Below are positions 1 to 6,310 of a stretch of DNA of 13,494 nt, piece after piece. This stretch comes from Candidatus Avimicrobium faecavium. GTDB lineage: Bacteria > Bacillota > Clostridia > Oscillospirales > Ruminococcaceae. The stretch is taken from assembly GCA_904419105.1 (NCBI GenBank), contig CAJFQR010000033.1, forward strand, positions 1 to 13,494. The letters are read 5' to 3'. Position 1 is the stretch's first letter. Every line of letters begins with the position of its first letter. Made by a program: the position numbers and the translations under genes. A model generated the notes under the pieces. That model was not told where the DNA came from. It did no database searches and was given only the letters and a program-made list of their open reading frames with translations.

Positions 1-438
1 GCCCTGCTCGGGGAGCGGCTGCGCACCGGTCCGGAGGAGAAGCCGCTGACCAAGACGATGGTGAACAACTACACCAAGCAGAAGCTTCTCCCGAAGCCCA
101 CCGGGAAGAAGTACACCCCCGAGCATCTGAAAATGCTGGTGCTGCTCCAGTGCCTCAAGCGGTCGCTGTCGCTGGAGGAGATCCGCCGGCTGCTGGCGGC
201 GGAGGGTTTGGCCGCCTCGCCGGAGGGATATGATCGGGAACGGGTGGCGGCGCGCTACCGGGATTTTGAGCAGGTCAAGGAGAGCCAGCAGGAGCTGGCC
301 GTCCTCCTGGCGGAGAAAATGGCAGCCTGCGGCGCTGCCGGGGATCTCTTCGGCCAGGTGGTGTACCTTGCAAACCTCGCCGGGGCGCTGACCCTCGCCG
401 CTGAGACGCTCATCGCCTCGCTGCCGGAGGAGCATTGA
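1..438 (+). CDS. DUF1836 domain protein, 3' part (5' end outside window)
   Basis: The frame is open from base 1 with no start visible in context, so the N-terminus is missing. The first internal ATG is at 58, but the family-type sequence (ending in LTKTMVNNYTK) already runs through it, so 58 is not the true start. The visible 145 residues match DUF1836: a MerR-like winged helix with the signature MVNNYTKQKLLPKP, then the YTPEHLKMLVLLQCLK helix and SLEEIRRLL. The C-terminal part is helical and rich in Ala and Leu. DUF1836 proteins are small predicted DNA-binding regulators common in Firmicutes; targets are generally unknown. The gene converges on the AlkZ-like gene and shares a bidirectional terminator with it. 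The family call is firm; the function is only inferred from the fold. Confidence 0.85.
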   Translation, partial: ALLGERLRTGPEEKPLTKTMVNNYTKQKLLPKPTGKKYTPEHLKMLVLLQCLKRSLSLEEIRRLLAAEGLAASPEGYDRERVAARYRDFEQVKESQQELAVLLAEKMAACGAAGDLFGQVVYLANLAGALTLAAETLIASLPEEH

Positions 439-445
439 CCGGAAG

Positions 446-476
446 AAAAAAGCGGAGCCCTGCGCTCCGCTTTTTT
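446..476. terminator. Bidirectional intrinsic terminator
   Basis: A perfect 8-bp stem, AGCGGAGC (451-458) with GCTCCGCT (464-471), has a 5-nt loop. A T-run follows on the plus strand and an A-run precedes it, so it can stop both the DUF1836 gene and the minus-strand AlkZ-like gene. Confidence 0.9.
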
Positions 477-481
477 GTCTC

Positions 482-1684
482 CTATGCGCCTTCTTCCCAA
501 TCGATGGTACCGGCCTCACTGCCCCGAAAGGCCGCCAGTGCCTCCGCCTCCCGGCAGAAGGCCGCCCGCTCTTCGGTGCTGAGGGGCCGGAAGGCGGTGA
601 AGGTGAAGGCGGTGCGCCGACCGGTGGTCCGGCTGCGCCAGATGCCGGCCACCCGTCCGCCCGACAGCAGGACGCCGGGGTTTGCCACCGTCTGCCAGAC
701 GGTGCGCTGCTGTCCGGTGTCCGGCAGGATCCGCTCCCGGTCCCGGAGATCCAGGTAGGGGTCGTGGGCGCCGAGCAGCAGCGCCCGGGGCTCCGGCTCA
801 CCGGTATAGTCCTCCCGGTCGGCCTCCAGCATCCAGCCTCGCCGGCCATCGCACGCTGCCGGCAGCAGCTCATCGGCGGCCGTCTGCCACAGCCGTTTGG
901 CCTGGGAAGGGGAACAGCCGAGCCAGCTCCCGAACATCGCCGGCGTTGCCGGGCCATAGCAGTGGAGGAACTTTTTCACCAGTTTCCGCCCGCCGTCGGG
1001 GTCGGTGGGCAGGGGAGCGCCGAGCCAGCGCTCCGGCGCAGTGAAGGTCGGAGAGGTGCCCTCCCGTCTGCCAAACACCACCCGGCCGGCAAAGGCGCAG
1101 GGCCGCAGCAGGAAGGATACCGCCGCCATGCCCACCGTCTGCCGGTCCGGGCGGCCGTACATCGATGGGGCATCCCAGCGCTCCTGCACACCGGCGGGCA
1201 GCAGCTGGCGGACTCGCCCGGCCAGGCACCGGTCCAGCTCCTCCTTGCCGGTCACCGTCACCTCCCGCAGCGCTTCGGCGGCGGTGAGTACCAACGGGAG
1301 GAGCTCCTCCTGGCTCATGCCAAGGCAGTTGGTGGCAAGCCCGATGCCCCGGGTGTAGATCCAGGGCTCTTCCCCGGGAGCGGGGAGCAGTGCAGAGAGA
1401 AAAGCCCCCGCCTCCGCCGCCGGAAAGACCAGCGGCACCCCGCGGATGCTCCAGGCCTGGAGCAGCACCCGCTCCTCCTCGAGGAGGCGGCGCAGTCCCT
1501 CCCGGCTTACATCGGCACAGCGGGCCCAGAGGGCGGTCTCCCAGGCACCGGGCGGGGAGTTCTGCACACCACAGGCCCCGGCGGCAGACAGCACTTCTCC
1601 GGCGGGCAGCCGCCGGTCCAGATGGTGGGCCCGGAGCCGGTGGGCCAGCACCGCCTCCGGCGCCAGCGTTACTCGGCCAGGCAT
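482..1684 (-). CDS. AlkZ-like winged-helix DNA-binding domain protein (HTH_42 family)
   Basis: 400 residues resembling the HTH_42 (PF06224) family of winged-helix proteins, which includes the DNA glycosylases AlkZ and YcaQ that unhook crosslinks and remove alkylated bases. The N-terminal HRLRAHHLDRRLP followed by CGVQNSPPGAWETALWARC is typical of this family, as is the C-terminal region containing LLLGAHDPYLDLRDR, LLSGGRVAGIW and a short beta strand (AFTFTAF). The catalytic QxQ/QxD motif of AlkZ/YcaQ seems to fall on Q-N-S here, so glycosylase activity is uncertain. The ATG at 1684 lies inside the end of the aminopeptidase gene (16-base overlap) and has no clear Shine-Dalgarno site, so translation is probably coupled to that gene. 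Family likely; activity unproven. Confidence 0.75.
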   Translation of the reverse strand: MPGRVTLAPEAVLAHRLRAHHLDRRLPAGEVLSAAGACGVQNSPPGAWETALWARCADVSREGLRRLLEEERVLLQAWSIRGVPLVFPAAEAGAFLSALLPAPGEEPWIYTRGIGLATNCLGMSQEELLPLVLTAAEALREVTVTGKEELDRCLAGRVRQLLPAGVQERWDAPSMYGRPDRQTVGMAAVSFLLRPCAFAGRVVFGRREGTSPTFTAPERWLGAPLPTDPDGGRKLVKKFLHCYGPATPAMFGSWLGCSPSQAKRLWQTAADELLPAACDGRRGWMLEADREDYTGEPEPRALLLGAHDPYLDLRDRERILPDTGQQRTVWQTVANPGVLLSGGRVAGIWRSRTTGRRTAFTFTAFRPLSTEERAAFCREAEALAAFRGSEAGTIDWEEGA

Positions 1685-3108
1685 CGCAGTGTGTGGTAGA
1701 GCAGCCGGACTCCGCAGCCGGTGCCGCCGGCGGCCAGACCGTCCTCCTCCCCTTCGAGGAAGGCCGGCCCGGCGATGTCCAGATGGGCAAAGTGCCGCCC
1801 CTCGGCAAACTCCCGGATGAACAGCCCTGCGGCAATGGTGCCGCCGCCCTTGGTGCCGGCGTTCTTGTAGTCGGCCACGGCGGACTCCTTCAGCGGCGTA
1901 AGGAAGCTCTCGTCCGCCGGCAGCGGCCAGACCCGCTCACCGCTGGCGCCGGAGGCCTTCTGGATCATCTCGGACAGCACCCGGCTGTCGCTTACCAGTG
2001 CCGTATACTTGCTGCCGAAGGTCACCACCTGCCCGCCGGTGAGGGTGGCGATGTCGATGACGGCGAAGGCCTTCTCCTTTTCGACGGCATAGGTCACCGC
2101 GTCGATCAGGGTCAGACGGCCCTCGGCGTCGGTGTTGTAGACCTCCACCGTCTTGCCGGACATGGTGCGCAGGATATCCCCGGGCAGATAGGCGGCCCCG
2201 GAGACCCGGTTTTCACAGGCGGCCACCACGGCGGTCACATTGGCTTTGATGCCCGCCCGGGCGATGGCCAGTGTGGCCCCGATGACGGCGGCGGCCCCGC
2301 CCATATCCGACTTCATTGTCAGCATATCCTCGTCGTTCTTGATGTCATATCCGCCCGAGTCAAAGGTGATCCCCTTGCCCACCAACGCCACCACACTGTC
2401 GCTGTCCGGGTCCCCTTTGTAGCGCAGCACGATGAGCCGGGGCGGGTTGGCGCTGCCCTTTGCCACCGCCAGGAAGCTCCCCATACCCAGCTGCTCGATG
2501 GCGTAGTCGTCCAGGATCTCACAGGGTACACCGCACAGCTCCGCCTGGGCGGCCGTCCGCTGGGCCAGTGCCGCCGGCGTCAGGTCGCTGGGCGGGGCGT
2601 TCATCAGATCCCGGGCCAGTGTCACGCACTCGGCCAGCATCTTGCCGTTCTGCACCGCGGCGGTGTAGTCCCGTTCGGAGTAGATGGTATACTTTACCCG
2701 CTCCCGCTTTTTCGTCTTGTAGGCCTCATAGCGGTAGCTGCCCAGTGCCAGCCCCTGGCACAGCAGCGAGACCTCCTCGTCGCTGAGAGCGGTGCCCACC
2801 GGGACGAACAGATCATTGGCCCCTTCCTCCACCGCCAGATGGGCGGCTTTAGCGGCGGCGGTGATCAGCTTGTGCCGGTCGGACCGGCCGTCCAGATCGA
2901 CAAAGATGATGTGCTTGAGCCCGTCCTCGAACCCGAGGACGAAGCCCTTCACCGCTCCCGGGCGGCTCTCCATCAGCCCCTGCTTGACCGCGGCGGCGTA
3001 GAGGGCCCGAACCTGCGGCAGCCGGCACACCGGCGTCCCATCCAGCACCGGTGTGATCTGGGCGTCCATGCCCTCCAGCGAGGCGGTGTTCACATATTTG
3101 AAGCTCAT
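1669..3108 (-). CDS. Leucyl aminopeptidase family M17 (PepA/PepB-like)
   Basis: 479 residues. A cytosolic two-metal aminopeptidase that removes N-terminal residues from peptides; family members form hexamers. The C-terminal catalytic domain is complete: K245 and D250 in VGKGITFDSGG, K257, D268 in MKSDMGG, and D327, E329 and R331 in NTDAEGRL. Their spacing is exactly that of E. coli PepA residues 270, 275, 282, 293, 352, 354 and 356. The N-terminal 150 residues form the variable macro-like domain. I chose the ATG at 3108 because AAGGAG lies 12-13 bases upstream; the frame is open 24 codons further, but that stretch contains the promoter -10 and has no family similarity. It is first in a pair with the AlkZ-like gene, which it overlaps by 16 bases. 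Confidence 0.93.
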   Translation of the reverse strand: MSFKYVNTASLEGMDAQITPVLDGTPVCRLPQVRALYAAAVKQGLMESRPGAVKGFVLGFEDGLKHIIFVDLDGRSDRHKLITAAAKAAHLAVEEGANDLFVPVGTALSDEEVSLLCQGLALGSYRYEAYKTKKRERVKYTIYSERDYTAAVQNGKMLAECVTLARDLMNAPPSDLTPAALAQRTAAQAELCGVPCEILDDYAIEQLGMGSFLAVAKGSANPPRLIVLRYKGDPDSDSVVALVGKGITFDSGGYDIKNDEDMLTMKSDMGGAAAVIGATLAIARAGIKANVTAVVAACENRVSGAAYLPGDILRTMSGKTVEVYNTDAEGRLTLIDAVTYAVEKEKAFAVIDIATLTGGQVVTFGSKYTALVSDSRVLSEMIQKASGASGERVWPLPADESFLTPLKESAVADYKNAGTKGGGTIAAGLFIREFAEGRHFAHLDIAGPAFLEGEEDGLAAGGTGCGVRLLYHTLRCLAE

Positions 3109-3151
3109 TGTTGCGTTTCGCTCCTTCCGGAATGATTTCCCCTTTTTCCTT

Positions 3152-3180
3152 AGTATACCATCCGGAAGGGGGCCCATCAA
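3152..3180 (-). promoter_or_regulatory. Sigma-A promoter of the aminopeptidase gene
   Basis: On the minus strand TTGATG (3180-3175), a 17-bp spacer and TATACT (3157-3152). Transcription should begin near 3145, giving a leader of about 37 nt. The -35 overlaps the stop codon of the small ORF upstream. Confidence 0.75.
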
Positions 3181-3263
3181 TGGGTCAGCTTGGCGATCAC
3201 CAAAAAGAGAAGTACCCCGAGCAGGAACGGCACCCGTTCCCGGAGCCTGCGGCGCGGGTCCAT
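3177..3263 (-). CDS. Possible 28-residue single-pass membrane peptide
   Basis: A small ORF beginning MDPRRRLRERVPF, then a hydrophobic run LLGVLLFLVIA, and ending KLTH. The basic N-terminus followed by about 15 hydrophobic residues is the pattern of a small membrane protein with a cytoplasmic N-terminus. GAAAGGGG (3279-3272) lies 8 bases upstream of the ATG and is a usable ribosome binding site; the same bases can form a CCC-GAAA-GGG tetraloop hairpin. It lies between tRNA-Gln and the aminopeptidase, and its stop codon overlaps the -35 of the latter. I do not recognise a family. It could be a chance ORF; composition and ribosome binding site are the only support. Confidence 0.4.
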   Translation of the reverse strand: MDPRRRLRERVPFLLGVLLFLVIAKLTH

Positions 3264-3405
3264 ACGCTCAACCCCTTTCGGGATAGTCTATGGAGCCGTG
3301 CCGGGCCTATGTGCAGCGCCACGAAGGGCGTTTCCGGCAGCCTTTTTGGGAAAATCTACAGCGGTACGCCGCTGTCATCCGGCGGTGAAGAAAGCCTTGC
3401 AAAAC

Positions 3406-3444
3406 AAAAAAACACGCGAACACTTTTGCGTTCGCGTGTTTTGC
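3406..3444 (-). terminator. Terminator of tRNA-Gln
   Basis: An 11-bp perfect stem, AACACGCGAAC (3411-3421) with GTTCGCGTGTT (3430-3440), followed on the minus strand by a run of T. It begins just past the tRNA CCA end. Confidence 0.88.
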
Positions 3445-3446
3445 TG

Positions 3447-3520
3447 TGGTTGCCCGACTAGGATTCGAACCCAGACAAACAGAGTCAGAGTCTGTCGTGC
3501 TACCTTTACACAATCGGGCA
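3447..3520 (-). tRNA. tRNA-Gln (anticodon CTG)
   Basis: A complete cloverleaf on the minus strand. The acceptor arm TGCCCGA pairs with TCGGGCA. The D arm is GTGT/GCAC, the anticodon arm ACAGA/TCTGT has loop CTCTGAC, and the T arm has loop TTCGAAT with one G-T wobble. The anticodon CTG (3488-3486) reads the Gln codon CAG. The discriminator A and CCA are encoded (3450-3447). Confidence 0.95.
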
Positions 3521-3541
3521 TCGTCAACTGACAGCTTCATT

Positions 3542-3570
3542 ATTATAGCAAGCCCGGGAAGGATTGTCAA
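3542..3570 (-). promoter_or_regulatory. Consensus promoter of tRNA-Gln
   Basis: Perfect TTGACA (3570-3565), 17-bp spacer and TATAAT (3547-3542) on the minus strand. The predicted start, near 3535, leaves a 5' leader of about 15 nt before the mature tRNA. Confidence 0.95.
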
Positions 3571-3637
3571 GGGATTTCCGCAATTTTTTTCCGTCCTGCG
3601 GCATCGCCCGCCCTCCGCACGAATATAGATGGAGCGA

Positions 3638-3653
3638 GGCGGCACCTGCCGCC
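3638..3653 (+). promoter_or_regulatory. GC stem-loop in the leader of the S1-domain gene
   Basis: GGCGGC (3638-3643), loop ACCT, GCCGCC (3648-3653). It lies 14 nt upstream of the AGGAGG ribosome binding site at 3668-3673. No convincing promoter could be placed between 3571 and 3637. Confidence 0.5.
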
Positions 3654-3681
3654 GGACGCGAAAAGCGAGGAGGCATAAAAG

Positions 3682-4620
3682 ATGAACCATCAGTTTCTGC
3701 CCGAAGGCCGCCGGATGGACACGCTGGAGAACCGCAAATTCACCTCCGGTTTTCAGGGCCTGCAGGACGCCATGTGCCAGGGGCGCATCTTGGAGGGCCG
3801 TGCGGTGCGCTGCGATGCCGCCCACGACCTCTTTGTGGACTTTGGATTCTGTCAGGGGGTGATCCCCCGTGAGGAGGCCGCTGCCGGCCTTGCGGACGGC
3901 TCCACCCGGGAGATCGCCGTCCTCACCCGGGTGGGCAAGCCGGTGTGTTTTACCGTTACCGGCTTTGAGCTGGACGGGAGCGGTATGGCCCGGCCGGTGC
4001 TCTCCCGCCGGGCGGCGCAGCTCCGCTGCCGGGAGGAATATCTGGCCCGGCTCGCCCCCGGCGATGTGATCCCGGCCCGAGTCACCCGATTGGAGCCCTT
4101 CGGTGCCTTTGTGGACCTCGGGTGCGGCGTGGCCTCGCTGCTGCCCATCGATACCATCTCGGTGTCCCGCATCGCCCACCCAGGGGATCGCTTTGCCGTC
4201 GGGATGGATCTCCGGGTAGTGGTCCGGGGCCGGGACGACCGGGACCGCATCACCCTCACCCACCGGGAGCTCCTCGGCACCTGGCAGGAGAACGCCGACC
4301 TCTTCTCACCGGGGGAGACGGTGCCGGGCGTTGTCCGCTCGGTAGAGGACTATGGCATCTTCGTCGAGCTGATGCCCAACCTTGCCGGTCTGGCGGAATA
4401 CCGCTCCGGCGTCCGGCCGGGCCAGCAGGCGACGGTGACGGTCAAAAGCCTGAGCCCCCAGAAGATGAAGGTCAAGCTCATCCTCATCGAGAGCTATGAC
4501 GATCCCCGGCCTCCGGCGCCGCCCCGGTATTTCTTCACCGGGGAGCATCTGGACCGCTGGGACTATTCCCCGCCCGGTGCCGCCCGGCAGCTCACCTCGG
4601 TCTTTTCCGCTGAGAGCTGA
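3682..4620 (+). CDS. S1 RNA-binding domain protein
   Basis: 312 residues that read as successive S1/OB-fold repeats: a degenerate one at about 34-105 (containing DLFVDFGFCQGVIP), a clear one at about 126-200 (GDVIPARVTRLEPFGAFVDL), and a third at about 210-270 (GETVPGVVRSVEDYGIFVEL). A short tail follows with FFTGEHLDRWDYSP. Proteins of this size with three S1 domains occur widely in Clostridia, often annotated as ribosomal protein S1 homologues. They bind RNA in the cytoplasm, but this one is far shorter than E. coli S1 (six domains), so a ribosomal role should not be assumed. The start is fixed by AGGAGG 8 bases before the ATG. It is monocistronic, divergent from tRNA-Gln and convergent with the CofE-like gene. 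Confidence 0.87.
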   Translation: MNHQFLPEGRRMDTLENRKFTSGFQGLQDAMCQGRILEGRAVRCDAAHDLFVDFGFCQGVIPREEAAAGLADGSTREIAVLTRVGKPVCFTVTGFELDGSGMARPVLSRRAAQLRCREEYLARLAPGDVIPARVTRLEPFGAFVDLGCGVASLLPIDTISVSRIAHPGDRFAVGMDLRVVVRGRDDRDRITLTHRELLGTWQENADLFSPGETVPGVVRSVEDYGIFVELMPNLAGLAEYRSGVRPGQQATVTVKSLSPQKMKVKLILIESYDDPRPPAPPRYFFTGEHLDRWDYSPPGAARQLTSVFSAES

Positions 4621-4621
4621 C

Positions 4622-4660
4622 AAAAAAGCCCCTCGCCGTCCGGCGAAGGGCTCTTTTATT
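4622..4660. terminator. Bidirectional terminator between S1 and CofE-like genes
   Basis: AGCCCCTCGCCG (4627-4638) pairs with CGGCGAAGGGCT (4641-4652) with one C-A mismatch. An A-run lies on the left and a T-run on the right, so it can serve both convergent genes. Confidence 0.88.
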
Positions 4661-4696
4661 TATACGGCTTCCGTTGCAGGATCTCTGCTGCCGCAC

Positions 4697-5896
4697 TTAC
4701 ATGGCGTAGTTGTCAAAGTATCCCTGGATCAGGATGATCGGGGTGCCCTTGTCGCCGCTGCCGCTGGTCAGATCACACAGCGAGCCGATGAGATCGGTGA
4801 GGCGGCGGGGGGTGGTGCCCTCCGAGGCCATATCCCCGGTGAGGTCGTGGTCCTTGGCCCGGATGGAATCCTGGATGGCCTCCTTGAGGGCTTCACCGGA
4901 CAGATCGGCGAAGTCGTTGTCCGCCAGATACTTGAGCTTGAGCTCATTCGGGCGGCCCTCCAGGCCGGAGGTGTAGGCCGGGGAGACCACAGGGTCGGCC
5001 AGCTCCCAGATCCCGCCGACCGGATCCTTGAAGGCGCCGTCGCCATAGACCATCGTCTCCACATGGGCGCCGGTAGCCGCAAGGATGCCCGCCTGGATCT
5101 TCTCCACCACGTCCTGGCAGTCTCTCGGGAAGAGCTTCACCGTGTCCTCGGTGGCCTTGTTGGAGCCCAGCAGGCCGAACCGCTCGTTGCAGCCGCTGCC
5201 GTTCACCGGGGCGGTGAGGATGTCGTCCAGACCCAGCACCAGCTCGGCGCCGGCGGCCTTCAGGCGGCGCTTGGTGCGGGCGCGGGTGTGGATGTCGCAG
5301 GTGAGCACATACTTGGTGTGCTTGAGGATCTCCCGCGGGTCGTTGGCGAAGAGAACCTCCACCTCGGCGCCGGCCTCCCGGCAGAGGTCGGAGTAGTAGG
5401 CTACATAGTCCACGCCGGTGAAGGGGTGCTTGTTCTCGCCGAACAGTTCCCGGTAGCGGGCCAGGTCGAGCACATCGGTCCAGGGGTCGATGCCCTTTTC
5501 GTCCAGCTGGTCGTAGCTCACCAGCGGGTTGCCGACCTCGTCCGACGGGAAGGAGAACATCAGCGTCACCTTGCCGGCGCCCAGTGCGGCTCCCCTGGCG
5601 ATACCGCTCAGGCAGACAGAGAAGCGGTTGCGGCTCAGGATCGGGAAGATGATGCCAAAGGCGTTGTCCCCGAACTTCTGGTGGACATCGGCGGCAATAT
5701 CATCGGCGGAGGCGTAGTTGCCCTGGGCTCTGGCCACCACCGCCTCGGTGACGGCGATGACATCGCGGTCATGCAGCGTGATGTTCTCCTCCTTCACCGC
5801 CTCGAGCACCGAGTCGATGACGATCTGGGCGATGTCGTCCCCCTGCCGGATGATTGGCGCGCGGACGCCGCGGGACACTGTACCAATGGTTCTCAT
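4697..5896 (-). CDS. CofE-like protein (coenzyme F420-0:L-glutamate ligase family)
   Basis: 399 residues. Archaeal and actinobacterial CofE adds glutamate to coenzyme F420-0 using GTP. The N-terminal RAPIIRQGDDIAQIVIDSV and the DRDVIAVTEAVVARAQGNY region match that family (PF01996). The protein is longer than classical CofE (about 250 residues), like the Firmicutes branch, which occurs in organisms with no known F420. The true substrate is therefore uncertain; ligation of an acidic amino acid to a small molecule is the family-level inference. I chose the ATG at 5896 because AAGGAGAG lies 8 bases upstream; the frame extends 15 codons further with no support. The leader carries a strong hairpin. 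No F420 synthesis gene is nearby. Confidence 0.82.
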   Translation of the reverse strand: MRTIGTVSRGVRAPIIRQGDDIAQIVIDSVLEAVKEENITLHDRDVIAVTEAVVARAQGNYASADDIAADVHQKFGDNAFGIIFPILSRNRFSVCLSGIARGAALGAGKVTLMFSFPSDEVGNPLVSYDQLDEKGIDPWTDVLDLARYRELFGENKHPFTGVDYVAYYSDLCREAGAEVEVLFANDPREILKHTKYVLTCDIHTRARTKRRLKAAGAELVLGLDDILTAPVNGSGCNERFGLLGSNKATEDTVKLFPRDCQDVVEKIQAGILAATGAHVETMVYGDGAFKDPVGGIWELADPVVSPAYTSGLEGRPNELKLKYLADNDFADLSGEALKEAIQDSIRAKDHDLTGDMASEGTTPRRLTDLIGSLCDLTSGSGDKGTPIILIQGYFDNYAM

Positions 5897-5956
5897 GGTG
5901 AAAACTCTCCTTTTTATCTCAGCGTTGGTTATTCTTCCCAAAATGCTGCCTTCTCT

Positions 5957-5986
5957 GCGGCAGCGGGTGTCTTACCCGGCTGCCGC
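5957..5986 (-). promoter_or_regulatory. Strong hairpin in the leader of the CofE-like gene
   Basis: On the plus strand GCGGCAGCGGGT (5957-5968) pairs with ACCCGGCTGCCGC (5974-5986) with one bulged base and a 5-nt loop. It is transcribed in the minus-strand leader, near the expected 5' end, about 45 nt before the ribosome binding site. Confidence 0.6.
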
Positions 5987-5998
5987 GGGACACCTCCT

Positions 5999-6004
5999 AT
6001 TGTA
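5999..6004 (-). promoter_or_regulatory. Candidate -10 element for the CofE-like gene
   Basis: TACAAT on the minus strand. The hexamer 17 bp upstream is TTTATT, a poor -35 within AT-rich DNA. An AGGAGG lies immediately downstream of it, well away from the CDS start. Confidence 0.4.
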
Positions 6005-6070
6005 GCAGAAAAGACAGTATAAATAAAATATATCTTTATAATAAATGATATAATAAATACTTATAATATT
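6005..6070. promoter_or_regulatory. AT-rich divergent promoter region
   Basis: About 65 bases almost free of G and C, in a GC-rich window. On the plus strand it has TATAAT at 6037-6042, 6049-6054 and 6062-6067, each a possible -10 for the riboswitch-like leader; none has a good -35. The site at 6049 would start the RNA near 6061 and include the whole motif. The region may also act as an UP element. Confidence 0.5.
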
Positions 6071-6127
6071 TCGGACGAGCCCCAACCTATTGGGGCTTCG
6101 CCCCGGCCGGTCAGCGATAGGTGGGAG
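6071..6127 (+). ncRNA. Candidate guanidine-III (ykkC-III)-like riboswitch aptamer
   Basis: TCGGACGAG (6071-6079) and, after a spacer, CCGGTCAG (6107-6114) reproduce the two conserved blocks that I recall for the guanidine-III aptamer (CCGGACGAG and CCGGUCAG). TCGG pairs with CCGG as helix P1 (one U-G). The loop strand CCCAACCTA (6081-6089) can pair with TAGGTGGG (6118-6125) with one bulged A, giving the pseudoknot expected of this class. A small extra hairpin, GGGGC/GCCCC (6092-6096 with 6100-6104), sits in the variable part. The bases between the second block and the pseudoknot strand differ from the best-known example. The motif precedes a DMT-superfamily transporter, related to the SMR guanidinium exporters usually found under guanidine riboswitches. 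The ligand is inferred only. Confidence 0.55.
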
Positions 6128-6188
6128 AGAAACCACGATATGTTGTGCTTTATAAGCCCGACGATGCCTTTTCTTGTGGTGGAGGGGG

Positions 6189-6217
6189 TTGTCCTCCCGG
6201 CGGATCTCCACTATAAT
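6189..6217 (+). promoter_or_regulatory. Second promoter, proximal to the EamA gene
   Basis: TTGTCC (6189-6194), 17-bp spacer and perfect TATAAT (6212-6217). The start would be near 6224, downstream of the riboswitch-like element, so this promoter would bypass it. Confidence 0.6.
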
Positions 6218-6245
6218 AAGAGGAAAGAGCAACACACAGACCACG

Positions 6246-6289
6246 CCCAGGCCGCCGCCCGGGCGCGTTTTCATGAGACGGCGGCCGGG
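6246..6289 (+). promoter_or_regulatory. Long stem-loop in the EamA leader
   Basis: CCC, a bulged A, then GGCCGCCG (6246-6257) pairs with CGGCGGCC plus GGG (6279-6289): 11 bp with a 21-nt loop. It ends 9 nt before the AGGAGG ribosome binding site (6299-6304). Confidence 0.6.
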
Positions 6290-6310
6290 AGCTATGACAG
6301 GAGGTTTTTT

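Noticed and set aside
1390..3135. 581-codon plus-strand open frame opposite the aminopeptidase gene
   Set aside because: It is antisense to a gene with a complete M17 active site; the product is low-complexity Gly, Pro, Arg and His, typical of GC-rich shadows.
3624..3629. TATAGA as the -10 of the S1-domain gene
   Set aside because: No -35-like hexamer at 16 to 18 bp upstream.
4496..6022. 508-codon plus-strand open frame opposite the CofE-like gene
   Set aside because: It has no ribosome binding site and no family similarity, and it crosses a terminator; the opposite strand encodes a recognisable family.
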